Part shown: positions 54,309-64,000 of the stretch, in pieces
Numbering within the stretch: position 1 is the first letter of the stretch
Layout of the letters: every line of letters begins with the position of its first letter
NCBI RefSeq assembly: GCF_022807975.1
Contig: NZ_CP094358.1
Span: 2,356,001 to 2,420,000 of the forward strand
DNA: 64,000 nt
Reading direction: 5' to 3'
Source of the DNA: Abyssalbus ytuae
GTDB lineage: Bacteria > Bacteroidota > Bacteroidia > Flavobacteriales > Flavobacteriaceae
Made by a program: the position numbers and the translations under genes
The notes under the pieces: model-generated
The model's input: only the letters and a program-made list of their open reading frames with translations
Database searches by the model: none
What the model was told of the DNA's origin: nothing

Positions 54309-55391
54309 ATGAGGAAATATGCCTTATTAACCGGCTTATTGATATTACTGTGCTATATAAGTTGCACATCCGATAAAAAAGAAAAAAAAGACGAATCCAA
54401 ATATCTTGTAACCAATCCGATAAAAAAGGATACTTCCATAACAAAAGATTATGTATGCCAAATTCATTCAATCCGTCATATAGAACTCCGAGCCCTTGAG
54501 AAAGGATATTTGCAACATATCTCTGTTGATGAAGGCCAATTTGTAAAAAAGGGGCAACAAATGTTTCATATTATGCCTAATGTATATCAGGCAGAACTTC
54601 AAAAAGCAACTGCTGAAGCCCGGGTTGCAGAAATTGAATTTCAAAATACAAAACTACTGGCCGATGGCAATGTAGTATCTCCAAATGAATTAGCTATGGC
54701 AAAAGCTCATTTTGAAAAGGCCAAAGCAGACGTAACTTTAGCTAAAACACATTTAGGCTTTACCGACATTCGATCCCCGTTTGATGGAATCATGGATCAT
54801 CTTCATGTAAGGGAGGGGAGTCTTCTTGATGAAGGTGAATTGCTAACTACCCTTTCAGATAACAGTAAAATGTGGGTATATTTTAATGTTCCTGAAGCAG
54901 AATACCTTGATTATATCACCAGCACAAATAAAGACAGTGAGAAGGAAGTTGATCTTTTAATGGCCAATAATAAACGTTTTAATCATAGTGGAGTTGTTGA
55001 AACCATTGAAGGCGAATTCAATAATGAAACAGGCAATATAGCATTCAGGGCTACTTTTCCTAATCCGGATAGAATATTACGACATGGGGAAACCGGAACA
55101 ATTCTAATGAAAGTACCCTATAAAAATGCATTGATTATACCACAAAAAGCAACTTTTGAGATTTTGGATAAAAAATATGTTTTCGTTGTAGATAAGGACG
55201 ATATTATTCGCCTGCGGGAAATAAGTATAGAAGCCGAGTTGCCACATTTGTTTATAGTGAGAAAAGGACTGTCCGAGGAAGACAGGGTATTAATAGAAGG
55301 GATACGAATGGTAAAAGAAAAGGATAAAATTAACTGCAATTTTGTCCAGCCCGATTCAATCTTGTCTAACCTGGAATTATATGCAGAATAG
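54309..55391 (+). CDS. RND efflux periplasmic adaptor, lipoprotein
   Basis: The 360-residue product has a lipoprotein signal (CYISC, Cys19) and the adaptor layout: lipoyl half (LRALEKGYLQHISVDEGQFV), helical hairpin (about 95-150), second lipoyl half (TDIRSPFDGIMDHLHVREGS), beta-barrel and MPD domains. It connects the inner-membrane RND pump to the outer-membrane channel. It is the first gene of a three-gene operon with the pump (22 nt on) and channel. Confidence 0.92.
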   Translation: MRKYALLTGLLILLCYISCTSDKKEKKDESKYLVTNPIKKDTSITKDYVCQIHSIRHIELRALEKGYLQHISVDEGQFVKKGQQMFHIMPNVYQAELQKATAEARVAEIEFQNTKLLADGNVVSPNELAMAKAHFEKAKADVTLAKTHLGFTDIRSPFDGIMDHLHVREGSLLDEGELLTTLSDNSKMWVYFNVPEAEYLDYITSTNKDSEKEVDLLMANNKRFNHSGVVETIEGEFNNETGNIAFRATFPNPDRILRHGETGTILMKVPYKNALIIPQKATFEILDKKYVFVVDKDDIIRLREISIEAELPHLFIVRKGLSEEDRVLIEGIRMVKEKDKINCNFVQPDSILSNLELYAE

Positions 55392-55413
55392 TTCCCTTTA
55401 ATCTTAACAAGAA

Positions 55414-58400
55414 ATGTTTAGTAAATTTATACACAGGCCGGTGTTGGCTATTGTCATTTCCGTAATCATTATTTTTACAGGATTGCTCGCCATAAAACAA
55501 TTACCCATTTCGCAATTTCCGCAAATAGCACCCACTACCGTTAATATTTTTATAGCATATCCCGGCGCAAGTGCTGATGTATTAATAAAATCAACACTTA
55601 TTCCATTGGAAACTTCTATAAACGGGGTTCAGGGAATGCGCTATATAGCTACTGATGCTACGAGTGCTGGCGAAGGTACCATAAGGGTAATTTTCGATCC
55701 CGGTACCGATCCCAACCAGGCGGTCGTGAGGGTAAAAACAAGAGTAGACCAGGTAATGCCTTTACTCCCTGAACTGGTACAACGTGAAGGCGTAATTATA
55801 ACACCCGTACAACCCAGCATGCTTATGTATGTAAACCTGTACAGTAAAGAAAAAGACAATGATGAAAAGTTTTTATATAATTATGCATATACTAAAATAG
55901 TTCCTGAAATACAAAGAATTAACGGTATAGCAAGTGCCCAGATACTGGGTGGCAGGAAGTATGCAATACGTGTATGGCTAAAACCTGATCGTATGCGGGC
56001 ATACAGTGTATCGGCCGAAGAAGTGCTCAAAGCCATGGAAGAACAGAGCATTATTGCCAGACCGGGAAGGTTGGGGATAAGTTCAGGAAAAAAAGCCCAG
56101 TCATTGGAATATGTACTGGTATATCAGGACAGGTACAGTGAACCTGAACAATATGAAGATATCATCATTAAAGCCAATAATGAAGGGGAAATCCTCAAAC
56201 TTAAAGATGTAGCCGATGTAGAATTAGGCAGTGAATTTTTTGATATTTATTCCAATCTCGATGGCCAACCTTCGGCATCTATAGTTCTCAAACAAACTTT
56301 TGGCAGTAACGGAAGTGATGTTATAAAAGCAGTAAAAACCAAATTACAGGAACTTAAAGAAGATTTGCCACCGGGTATTGACTATCAAATAAGTTATGAT
56401 GTATCTAACTTTCTGGATGCCTCTATTGAGCAGGTAATGCATACTCTCAGAGATGCCTTCATTCTTGTGGCAATAGTAGTTTTCTTATTCCTGGGAGATT
56501 GGCGTTCAACCTTAATCCCCATTATAGCGGTGCCCGTCTCATTGGTAGGAGCGTTTTTTGTGATGCAACTATTCGGACTTTCTATTAACCTTATTACCCT
56601 GTTTGCCTTGGTACTGGCTATAGGTATTGTAGTTGATAATGCCATAGTGGTAGTTGAGGCAGTACATGTAAAGATGGAAGAAGATAACCTGACACCATAT
56701 AAGGCATCCTATGCAGTATTAGGAGAAATAGGAGGTGCTATTGTAGCTATTACCCTTGTAATGACTTCAGTATTTATTCCTATTTCTTTCATGACCGGTC
56801 CGGTTGGGGTTTTTTATCGTCAATTTTCAATAACCATGGCAGGGGCAATTGTAATTTCTGCTATTGTAGCCTTAACCCTTACACCAGTTCTCTGTGCCAT
56901 GATGTTAAAAAACAACCATGGCAAACAAAAAAGAAAATCTCCTGTCAATCGTTTTATAGACTGGTTTAATAATGGTTTTGAAAGACTTACAGGAAAATAT
57001 GTAGGCTTCTTAAAATTAATTGTTAATAGAAGAGTAGTTACATGGGGTACTCTTTTAGCTTTTTGTGCAGGAATATTTTTTGCTAATAAAATAGTACCTG
57101 CCGGTTTTATACCTAACGAAGACCAGGGGATGATCTATGCCATCATCCAGACCCCCCCGGGTGCTACTTTGGAACGTACTAATGAAGTTGCCAGGAAATT
57201 GCAACAAATATGTGAGGAAACAGAGGGTGTAGAGTCAGTTTCTTCCCTTGCCGGATATGAAATTATGACAGAAGGAAGGGGTTCCAATGCAGGAACATGT
57301 CTTATCAATTTAAAACCCTGGTCAGAAAGGGAGCATTCGGTACATGAAATTATGGAAGAACTGGAGGAAGAAACCAAAAATTTAGGAGCTATTATAGAAT
57401 ATTTTGAGCCTCCCGCTGTCCCGGGTTTTGGTTCTTCGGGAGGTTTTTCATTGCGTTTACTGGATAAAACCAACTCTACCGATTATCATGAGTTTGAAAA
57501 AGTCAACACTAATTTTTTGGAAGCGTTGGAAAAAAGAAAAGAACTAACCGGTTTATTTACGTTTTTCGCGGCAAACTATCCACAGTATGAATTAGTTATA
57601 AACAACAAAGCCGCTATGCAAAAAGGAGTATCCATAGGCCAGGCTATGGAAAATCTAAATATTTTAATAGGTAGTACCTATGAGCAGGGTTTTATACGGT
57701 TTGGGCGGTTTTACAAGGTATATACCCAGGCTGCACCGGAATATAGAGCACTTCCCTCAGACCTTGAAAAGCTTTTTGTAAAAAATGAAGAAGGTGAAAT
57801 GGTTCCCTATTCAGCTTTTATGACATTAAAAAAGCGTTTAGGCCCTAATGAGATCACCAGGTATAACCTGTATAACTCAGCTGCCATAAGGGGTCTCCCG
57901 GCTTCCGGTTACACAAGTGGAGATGCCATCAAAGCAATACAAGAGGTGGCAGAACAAACATTGCCAAGAGGCTACGATATTGCATGGGAAGGTCTTTCAT
58001 ACGACGAAGCAAAAAGAGGAAATGAATCCTTATACATTTTTATAGTAGTTTTAATATTCGTGTATTTGGTCCTTGCTGCCCAATATGAAAGTTTTTTGCT
58101 TCCACTGGCTGTTATCTTTTCTTTACCTATAGGAGTATTTGGCTCCTTTTTCCTGCTTAAATTAATGGGACTTGCCAATGATGTATATGCCCAGATCGGA
58201 ATGATCATGCTAGTGGGTCTTTTGGGAAAAAATGCAGTATTAATAGTAGAATTTGCTGTTCAAAAACATAGACAGGGTGCTACCGTTTTAGAAGCTGCCA
58301 TAGAAGGTTCAAAAGCAAGGTTCCGACCAATTTTAATGACCTCTTTTGCCTTTATAGCAGGACTCATTCCTCTCATTATAACTACCGGTGCCGGTGCAGT

Positions 58401-58656
58401 GGGGAACCGGACTATTGGCGGGTCGGCTTTAGGGGGAATGCTGATAGGGACTATTTTCGGAGTATTGGCCATTCCGGGTCTGTACTACATCTTTGGAAAA
58501 CTATCGGAGGGACGTAACCTTATTAAAGATGAATATGATGAACCTGTTTCTGAAGAATTCATGAGAAACAGTGAAAGGGAAAGTACCATAAAAGACAGAT
58601 TAAGGGAGGTAAACAAACTTTTAAAAAAATTAACAAAAAGAAAAGGAGATGCATAA
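55414..58656 (+). CDS. RND-family multidrug efflux transporter (HAE-1/AcrB-like)
   Basis: The 1080-residue product matches AcrB in length and layout: 12 TM helices in two halves with two large periplasmic loops. The proton relay is visible as D408 in GIVVDNAIVVVEA, where AcrB has two acidic residues and this protein has D-N. The TM10 Lys lies in LLGKNAVLIVEFA. It would expel drugs or other amphiphiles from the periplasm with proton motive force. Its last 8 nt overlap the channel gene. Confidence 0.94.
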   Translation: MFSKFIHRPVLAIVISVIIIFTGLLAIKQLPISQFPQIAPTTVNIFIAYPGASADVLIKSTLIPLETSINGVQGMRYIATDATSAGEGTIRVIFDPGTDPNQAVVRVKTRVDQVMPLLPELVQREGVIITPVQPSMLMYVNLYSKEKDNDEKFLYNYAYTKIVPEIQRINGIASAQILGGRKYAIRVWLKPDRMRAYSVSAEEVLKAMEEQSIIARPGRLGISSGKKAQSLEYVLVYQDRYSEPEQYEDIIIKANNEGEILKLKDVADVELGSEFFDIYSNLDGQPSASIVLKQTFGSNGSDVIKAVKTKLQELKEDLPPGIDYQISYDVSNFLDASIEQVMHTLRDAFILVAIVVFLFLGDWRSTLIPIIAVPVSLVGAFFVMQLFGLSINLITLFALVLAIGIVVDNAIVVVEAVHVKMEEDNLTPYKASYAVLGEIGGAIVAITLVMTSVFIPISFMTGPVGVFYRQFSITMAGAIVISAIVALTLTPVLCAMMLKNNHGKQKRKSPVNRFIDWFNNGFERLTGKYVGFLKLIVNRRVVTWGTLLAFCAGIFFANKIVPAGFIPNEDQGMIYAIIQTPPGATLERTNEVARKLQQICEETEGVESVSSLAGYEIMTEGRGSNAGTCLINLKPWSEREHSVHEIMEELEEETKNLGAIIEYFEPPAVPGFGSSGGFSLRLLDKTNSTDYHEFEKVNTNFLEALEKRKELTGLFTFFAANYPQYELVINNKAAMQKGVSIGQAMENLNILIGSTYEQGFIRFGRFYKVYTQAAPEYRALPSDLEKLFVKNEEGEMVPYSAFMTLKKRLGPNEITRYNLYNSAAIRGLPASGYTSGDAIKAIQEVAEQTLPRGYDIAWEGLSYDEAKRGNESLYIFIVVLIFVYLVLAAQYESFLLPLAVIFSLPIGVFGSFFLLKLMGLANDVYAQIGMIMLVGLLGKNAVLIVEFAVQKHRQGATVLEAAIEGSKARFRPILMTSFAFIAGLIPLIITTGAGAVGNRTIGGSALGGMLIGTIFGVLAIPGLYYIFGKLSEGRNLIKDEYDEPVSEEFMRNSERESTIKDRLREVNKLLKKLTKRKGDA

Positions 58657-60097
58657 AACAAAAAAAAATATAATAAATTATAAATTTTATTTTGCCTGGC
58701 TTTTCATAATAACGGCCATTTACTCATGTGTGCCTGCCAGAGAAATGAAAACAGAAGACAGAAATCTTCCGGCATATTATCAAAATAAAGTGGGGGATAC
58801 TGTAAATACGGCTGTTGTTCACTGGAAAAACTTTTTTTCAGATTCTGATCTCACGTCGCTTATTGATACGGCTTTAGTTAATAATCAGGAATTGAACATT
58901 ATGTTTCAAAAAGTGAATATTGCCCAAAACAGAATTAAGGCAAAAAAAGGCGAATATCTCCCTTTCGTTAATCTTCAGGCCGGAGCCGGGATAGAAAAAG
59001 TAGGACGTTATACCAGCCAGGGGGCAAATGATGCCAATACCGAAATTAAAACGGGAGAAGAATTTCCGGAACCCCTGCCGGATTTTATGATAGGCGCTTT
59101 TGCATCGTGGGAATTAGATGTATGGAAAAAACTGCGCAATGAAAAAAAAGCCGCAGTTTTTGAATATCTCTCGGGAGTGGAAGGCAAAAATTTTTTGATT
59201 ACCAACCTTATTGCTGAAATAGCCGGGTTATATTATGAACTTATGGCTCTGGATAATCAGTTAGCGATTATTGAAAAAAATCTGGAGATTCAACAAAATG
59301 CCCTTCACATCGTAAAACTTCAAAAAACTGCGGCCAAAGCTACAGAATTAGCAGTAAGAAGGTTTGAAGCCGAGGTGCTAAAGAACCAGAGTAACAAGTA
59401 TGAAATTAAGCAGCTTATTACAGAAACCGAAAACAAACTTAATTTTCTGATTGGAAGATCTCCGCAACACGTAAACAGGGATTCAGATAATTTTCTTTCT
59501 CACTCCATTGATACTGTTTACTTGGGAATACCTTCCCAATTGTTACAAAACCGGCCCGATATAAGGCAGGCAGAATATGAACTCACTGCCGCCAAATTGA
59601 ATACTAAAGTTGCAAGAGCAAATTTTTATCCTTCTTTTACTATAAAAGCAGGGGCAGGATTGCAGGCATTTAATACCAAATATCTGACCTCTACTCCTGA
59701 GTCAATGATGTATTCACTGGTAGGCGATATGGTAGCTCCCTTAGTTAACCGAAATGCCATCAAAGCTGAATACAAAAATGCCAATAATCGGCAAATACAG
59801 GCGGTATATGAGTATGAAAAAACCATTTTAAGTGCTTATATAGAAGTGGTTAATCAATTATCTAAAATTAATAATCTTGAGAAGAGTTATGAATTAAAAA
59901 ATAAACAAGTAAAAGCTCTAACTGAGTCTATTGATCTGTCTACCCGTCTTTTTCAGTCGGCCCGGGCGGAGTATATTGAGGTACTATTTACCCAACGGGA
60001 TGCGCTTGAGTCTAAAATGGAACTTGTAGAAACTAAAAAAGATCAAATGCTGGCTCACGTTAATATGTACAGGGCCCTGGGTGGTGGGTGGAATTAA
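58649..60097 (+). CDS. NodT/OprM-type outer-membrane efflux channel, lipoprotein
   Basis: The 482-residue product has a lipoprotein signal (AIYSC, Cys27) and two OEP repeats (SLIDTALVNNQELNIMFQKV; LLQNRPDIRQAEYELTAAKL, the latter a hallmark of the NodT/OprM class). It would be the outer-membrane duct of the RND pump. The gene overlaps the pump gene by 8 nt. A palindromic hairpin follows 43 nt after the stop. Confidence 0.93.
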   Translation: MHKTKKNIINYKFYFAWLFIITAIYSCVPAREMKTEDRNLPAYYQNKVGDTVNTAVVHWKNFFSDSDLTSLIDTALVNNQELNIMFQKVNIAQNRIKAKKGEYLPFVNLQAGAGIEKVGRYTSQGANDANTEIKTGEEFPEPLPDFMIGAFASWELDVWKKLRNEKKAAVFEYLSGVEGKNFLITNLIAEIAGLYYELMALDNQLAIIEKNLEIQQNALHIVKLQKTAAKATELAVRRFEAEVLKNQSNKYEIKQLITETENKLNFLIGRSPQHVNRDSDNFLSHSIDTVYLGIPSQLLQNRPDIRQAEYELTAAKLNTKVARANFYPSFTIKAGAGLQAFNTKYLTSTPESMMYSLVGDMVAPLVNRNAIKAEYKNANNRQIQAVYEYEKTILSAYIEVVNQLSKINNLEKSYELKNKQVKALTESIDLSTRLFQSARAEYIEVLFTQRDALESKMELVETKKDQMLAHVNMYRALGGGWN

Positions 60098-60140
60098 AAT
60101 ATCCCATTATATTTATGCCCATCCCTTGATCTGATTATAA

Positions 60141-60190
60141 AATAACGAAATGCCATTTTTGCAATTTTATAAAAATAGCATTTCGTTATT
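60141..60190 (+). terminator. Long hairpin after the RND operon
   Basis: AATAACGAAATGC (60141-60153) pairs with GCATTTCGTTATT (60178-60190), and inside ATTTTT (60155-60160) pairs with AAAAAT, giving 19 pairs over one mismatch. No T tract follows, so it may act as an RNA-protecting end or a weak terminator. Confidence 0.65.
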
Positions 60191-60290
60191 CTATCAGTAT
60201 TAAGTTATAAATTTTTTTAACAATCTTTACCCGCAAATATTTCAAAATGCATAAAAACTGTTTCCGTATAACATTACAATCTCTTTTGTT

Positions 60291-61055
60291 TTGCATCATA
60301 CAATAAAATTATACTTTACATATTCGATTTTTCTGCTTTTGAACTTCTTTTCATATGGCCAGTATACTCAACATGGAGATAGTATAGCAAGTGTGAAAGT
60401 TAAAAAAATTAACTATAAGGCATTCATTATCCCTTCTGCTTTAATAGGGTATGGTATAATAGGCCTGGAGAGCCACACACTAAAAGATTTTAACTTACAG
60501 GCCCGAAAAGAACTTAGTGAACATATTGATGAACAACTAACTATTGATGATTTTTCCCAATATACACCATTTTTATCAGTATATGCCCTGAATGGTTTTG
60601 GAGTAACAGGAAAGCATAATTTTAAAGATAGAACCATTGTGCTGGTTACTTCCTATTTAATAATGGGCGGAACAGTTAACCTGCTTAAAAATGCCAGTAA
60701 TGTTTTACGGCCGGACGACACTTCAAAAAATTCTTTTCCATCAGGTCATACCGCGACTGCTTTTATGGGTGCTGAATTTCTTTGGCAGGAATATAAAAAT
60801 GTATCAGTTTGGTACGGAATTGCCGGCTATTCCATAGCCGCCGGCACCGGACTTTTCCGAATGTATAATAACAGACATTGGATTACTGATGTAGCTGCTG
60901 GAGCCGGTATTGGTATATTAAGTACTAAAATTGCTTATTTATTACATCCGTGGATAAAGAAAACACTTTTTGGAAATCATGAATCAGCTAATGCCTGTGT
61001 ATTACCTTTTTACAATGGTAAAGAATCCGGACTGGGAGTAACAATTACTTTTTAA
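60291..61055 (+). CDS. PAP2-family phosphatase (membrane-associated)
   Basis: The 254-residue product has a signal peptide (to about residue 24, FFSYGQ) and the three PAP2 motifs: K133-x6-R140-P141, P-S-G-H (150-153) and R190-x5-H196-x3-D200. The start is TTG at 60291, because no ATG would keep the signal segment. Family members remove phosphate from lipid phosphates, undecaprenyl pyrophosphate or small phosphoesters. The substrate is unknown. It is a single gene. Confidence 0.88.
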   Translation: MHHTIKLYFTYSIFLLLNFFSYGQYTQHGDSIASVKVKKINYKAFIIPSALIGYGIIGLESHTLKDFNLQARKELSEHIDEQLTIDDFSQYTPFLSVYALNGFGVTGKHNFKDRTIVLVTSYLIMGGTVNLLKNASNVLRPDDTSKNSFPSGHTATAFMGAEFLWQEYKNVSVWYGIAGYSIAAGTGLFRMYNNRHWITDVAAGAGIGILSTKIAYLLHPWIKKTLFGNHESANACVLPFYNGKESGLGVTITF

Positions 61056-61231
61056 AATTTATATAGTTTTCATACTTACCTTCAAACGCTGACTCTTTTA
61101 AACAATTTATTTATGTTTATAATTGCTTTATAAGAATAAACTTCCCTATATTTAAACTATCCAATACTTTCCTGTTGAAAGGCACAAGACTTTTCAACCT
61201 AGAATTCATTTACTCTATTCAAAAAAATTAA

Positions 61232-62662
61232 ATGATGTACATAAATAAACAATGTATGATTAAAAATATTGGATTTAGCCTGGTAATACTTACAGCAGTA
61301 TTGAGTTGTAAATTAAATAAAGAAGAAGTTTCACAGTCCGAACGCCCTCCTAATATAGTTTTTATTTTTGCTGATGATTTGGGTTATGGAGATATAGGAT
61401 GCTTTGGGGCAGATGATATTAAAACGCCCAATATTGACAATATTTCCAGTCAAGGTATCAGGTTTACTGAATTTTATTCTGCTTCACCCATATGTACACC
61501 TTCCAGGGCAGGGTTATTAACCGGCAGACTACCACAAAGGATGGGAATTAATAATGTTTTCTTTCCTGAAAGTATGAGTGGAATGCCCCCGGAAGAAGTC
61601 ACGGTTGCCGAAATGCTAAAAGAAAAAAACTACGCCACAGGAATTATTGGCAAATGGCATTTAGGGCATCATCATAAATTTTTACCCCTTCAGCAAGGCT
61701 TTGATTATTATTTTGGAATACCATATAGTAACGATATGGAAAGTGTAGTGTATATAAGAGGGAATGAGGTAGAAGAATTTGAAGTGGACCAAAAATATAT
61801 TACCAGGCGTTATACCGAAGAAGCATTGAGTTTTATTGAAAAACATAAAGAGAATCCATTTTTTTTATACGTAGCCCATAATATGCCCCATGTGCCTGTT
61901 TATGCTTCTGAGAATTTTATTGGCACATCTCAAAGGGGTTTATATGGGGACGTGGTACAGGAATTAGATTGGAGTGTAGGTAGTATAATTGAAAAATTAA
62001 AAACCCTTGATATTTTAGAAAATACACTGGTGATTTTTTCCAGTGATAATGGCCCCTGGTTAGTTATGGAAGATCATGGAGGGTCTGCCGGGATACTACG
62101 AGAAGGCAAACAATTTACTTTTGAAGGAGGCATGCGTGTGCCAACAGTAGCAATGTGGAAAGGAAAAATTCCGGAAGGGATGGTTTACGATGATATGGTA
62201 AGCCAGATGGATTGGTTTCCCACATTTGCAAAACTTGCCGGAGTAAACTTACCTGAAAATCATGTTTTAGATGGAAAAGACATTTCGGAAATTCTTCTGG
62301 AAGGAGGTACACGATCTGAAAATTCATATTTATTTTTTAATGGAACCAATGAGTTACAAGCATACCGGGAGGGAGATTGGAAAATAAAAAAACCTTACAG
62401 CGGGAATAAAGGTACCCATTGGATGAAAGCCGTGGAAGCCCACGATACTCTTTTAATAAATTTAAAAGAAGATCCGGGAGAAAAAAACAACCTGTATAGT
62501 GCTCATCCGCAAAAAGCCCTGGATTTATTTAATGAAATGGAAAACAGGTATAACAATTTGGGACAATTACCTCCTCCATTAATAATAAAAACAGAGGCAG
62601 ACAGGAGCCATTTAAAATATTTAAAAAATAAGAGAAATAAAAACTCTAATCCTGACCGGTAA
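61232..62662 (+). CDS. Sulfatase (formylglycine type), lipoprotein
   Basis: The 476-residue product has a lipoprotein signal ending LSC26 and the sulfatase domain: metal-binding DD48-49 in FIFADDLGYGD and the modified Cys in C88-T-P-S-R. A start at Met9 (61256) would give a shorter signal and is equally good. The C-T-P-S-R motif needs an anaerobic-type or FGE maturase, none of which is in the window. It would cleave sulfate esters, likely from algal or animal polysaccharides. It precedes the two-component-propeller gene by 356 nt. Confidence 0.9.
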   Translation: MMYINKQCMIKNIGFSLVILTAVLSCKLNKEEVSQSERPPNIVFIFADDLGYGDIGCFGADDIKTPNIDNISSQGIRFTEFYSASPICTPSRAGLLTGRLPQRMGINNVFFPESMSGMPPEEVTVAEMLKEKNYATGIIGKWHLGHHHKFLPLQQGFDYYFGIPYSNDMESVVYIRGNEVEEFEVDQKYITRRYTEEALSFIEKHKENPFFLYVAHNMPHVPVYASENFIGTSQRGLYGDVVQELDWSVGSIIEKLKTLDILENTLVIFSSDNGPWLVMEDHGGSAGILREGKQFTFEGGMRVPTVAMWKGKIPEGMVYDDMVSQMDWFPTFAKLAGVNLPENHVLDGKDISEILLEGGTRSENSYLFFNGTNELQAYREGDWKIKKPYSGNKGTHWMKAVEAHDTLLINLKEDPGEKNNLYSAHPQKALDLFNEMENRYNNLGQLPPPLIIKTEADRSHLKYLKNKRNKNSNPDR

Positions 62663-63018
62663 TTGCCCGGGTAAAGCCAGATACTTTTTTTACGAAAAGA
62701 GCATCAGTGGTAATTTATAGATGAACTCATCTTTACTTTTTGTGTTTGACCGAAAACGAGATGAAATTTGTCCAGATGAGTTCAATATTTAATGATAGCA
62801 ATTTAAGTTTATTTATTAAGTGTTAATCTGAAACTTATTCTTTACTTATTATAAATAATTTCAACTATAATTTTCAATCTATTTACATTTGGAAAATCAA
62901 AACAATGTTTTACATATTTTCTTATATTACCACAATTTGAATAATGGAGTTTATAAAGATAATGGGTTGACCTATGAAAGTTACAGCCTTTTAATTCTCA
63001 AATAATAATTATAAACCA
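62663..63018. other. Intergenic region with an inverted repeat
   Basis: No gene was recognised. TGAACTCATCT (62722-62732) and AGATGAGTTCA (62774-62784) form a perfect 11-bp inverted repeat with a 41-nt loop, perhaps the end of the sulfatase transcript. The rest is A+T-rich and should hold the promoter of the next gene. Confidence 0.5.
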
Positions 63019-64000
63019 ATGAAGCGTATTTTCCATATACCATTAAAATTTTTTTGTTTGCTATTAACCTTAAGTAGCTTATATGGTCAGGAGCTCCCCC
63101 CGATAGAGAAATTTACTCCGGGCGAATATGGTGGTGATAATCAAAACTGGATGATATCACAGCAAGGTAATAAATATGTATATGTTGCCAATAACAGAGG
63201 CTTGTTAGAATTTGACGGGGCAAAATGGAAAGTATACCCAACACCAAACAACACCATTATAAGAGCAGTAAAAGTTATTGACAATAGGATTTATGCAGGA
63301 TTTTATATGGAATTTGGGTACTGGTTAAAAAGTAATACAGGAGAGCTGGAATACTACTCTTTATCCGGTAAGTTAAATAAAAAAATGACGAAGGATAAGC
63401 AAATATGGAATATTCTTTCGTATGGGGACTGGGTAATATTTCAATCTTATAAAGAAATATATTTTTATAATACCATCGATGAAACTTTTAAAATTATAAA
63501 TTCCAACAGGGTGATTTATAAAGTTTTTAAAATAAAAAACAGTATATATTACAACGTTCCCGGTGAAGGAATATATAAAATAGAAGCTGGTCAACCTAAA
63601 TTAATTATAAATGATAACAAACTAAAATCCAAAAGGGTAATAAGTATTTTTGAAGTTGGTGACAATTTATTATTTCTTACCCGTGAATCTGGTTTTTATA
63701 AGTTAGAAAACAATACAATTACTTCATGGGAACTCCCTGTTAATGACTTTTTGAAAAAAAATACTTTATACAGCGGCATTCAGTTATCCGATGGAAATTT
63801 TATGATAGGGACTATTTCCAATGGTGTCATCAATTTAACCCCTGAGGGGAAAATTAATTACCATATAACTCAAAAAAACGGATTGAGTAACAATACGGTA
63901 TTGTCTTTATTTGAAGATCATGCTAAAAATGTATGGGTTGGCCTGGACAATGGCATCAACTGTATCAATGTTACTTCTCCCATCCAGGTATTTTATGATT
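63019..64000 (+). CDS. Two-component-propeller sensor/transcription regulator (partial)
   Basis: The visible 327 codons encode a signal peptide (cleavage after LYGQ) and beta-propeller blades of the Reg_prop type (for example NWMISQQGNKYVYVANNRGL, then NGLSNNTVLSLFEDHAKNVW with VGLDNGINCIN). The reading frame stays open to the edge of the window. In this family the propeller is followed by a Y_Y_Y domain, a TM helix and either a LuxR-type helix-turn-helix or a histidine-kinase module, so the missing part decides the type. Such sensors often control polysaccharide or glycosaminoglycan use, which would fit the sulfatase upstream. Confidence 0.82.
   Translation, partial: MKRIFHIPLKFFCLLLTLSSLYGQELPPIEKFTPGEYGGDNQNWMISQQGNKYVYVANNRGLLEFDGAKWKVYPTPNNTIIRAVKVIDNRIYAGFYMEFGYWLKSNTGELEYYSLSGKLNKKMTKDKQIWNILSYGDWVIFQSYKEIYFYNTIDETFKIINSNRVIYKVFKIKNSIYYNVPGEGIYKIEAGQPKLIINDNKLKSKRVISIFEVGDNLLFLTRESGFYKLENNTITSWELPVNDFLKKNTLYSGIQLSDGNFMIGTISNGVINLTPEGKINYHITQKNGLSNNTVLSLFEDHAKNVWVGLDNGINCINVTSPIQVFYD

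Overview
The window looks like a chromosomal segment of a marine- or soil-type member of the Bacteroidota, most likely family Flavobacteriaceae. The DNA is A+T-rich. It encodes a TonB-dependent receptor with a carboxypeptidase-regulatory-like N-terminus, DUF4876 and DUF6850-type proteins, FtsX/MacB permeases of the kind expanded in this phylum, lipoproteins with short signal peptides, Bacteroidota-type promoters (TTTG, 17-19 nt, TAnnTTTG), and few Shine-Dalgarno sequences. No rRNA, CRISPR array, intact insertion sequence or prophage was seen.

Layout. 1-10.2 kb: a probable haem/redox-linked uptake locus (di-haem cytochrome c peroxidase, gingipain-fold lipoprotein with HEAT-like repeats, beta-barrel protein, DUF4876 lipoprotein, TonB-dependent receptor, LuxR-type regulator). 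10.3-12.9 kb: an unknown secreted protein, an intergenic region with unusual inverted repeats, and a long-form glyceraldehyde-3-phosphate dehydrogenase. 13.5-33.9 kb: a nine-gene ABC export operon (adaptor, ATPase, five tandem FtsX-type permeases, second ATPase, TolC), opposite a sigma-54 response regulator, a histidine kinase and a glycosyltransferase. 34-36 kb: a stress cluster (Dps, UPF0391 membrane protein, acidic lipoprotein) and a tRNA-Arg(CCU) next to a broken copy whose T-loop holds a palindrome. 36-48 kb: mostly household and hydrolytic genes (M13 and M28 peptidases, CBS protein, acetyltransferase, esterase, ferric-reductase-like protein). 48-53 kb: regulators, including an AraC gene cut by an in-frame stop and two Crp/Fnr proteins, then a short SSB. 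53.7-60 kb: an RND multidrug efflux operon. 60-64 kb: PAP2 phosphatase, sulfatase, and the start of a large two-component-propeller sensor that runs off the edge.

How the genes work together. The ABC operon appears to be switched by the divergent NtrC-type regulator: a -24/-12-like sequence lies just upstream of the adaptor gene, with a predicted leader of about 20 nt. Three successive permease junctions carry almost identical 41-nt spacers with a palindrome, which suggests the array grew by duplication. The palindrome that disrupts the extra tRNA has related arms (CCCGA...TCGGG), so a family of short dispersed palindromes is probably active in this genome.

The strongest candidates for undescribed biology are the five-permease exporter, the peroxidase/TonB/DUF4876/DUF6850/gingipain-fold locus, and the palindrome-disrupted tRNA duplicate. 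All functions are read from sequence by eye; no database search was run.
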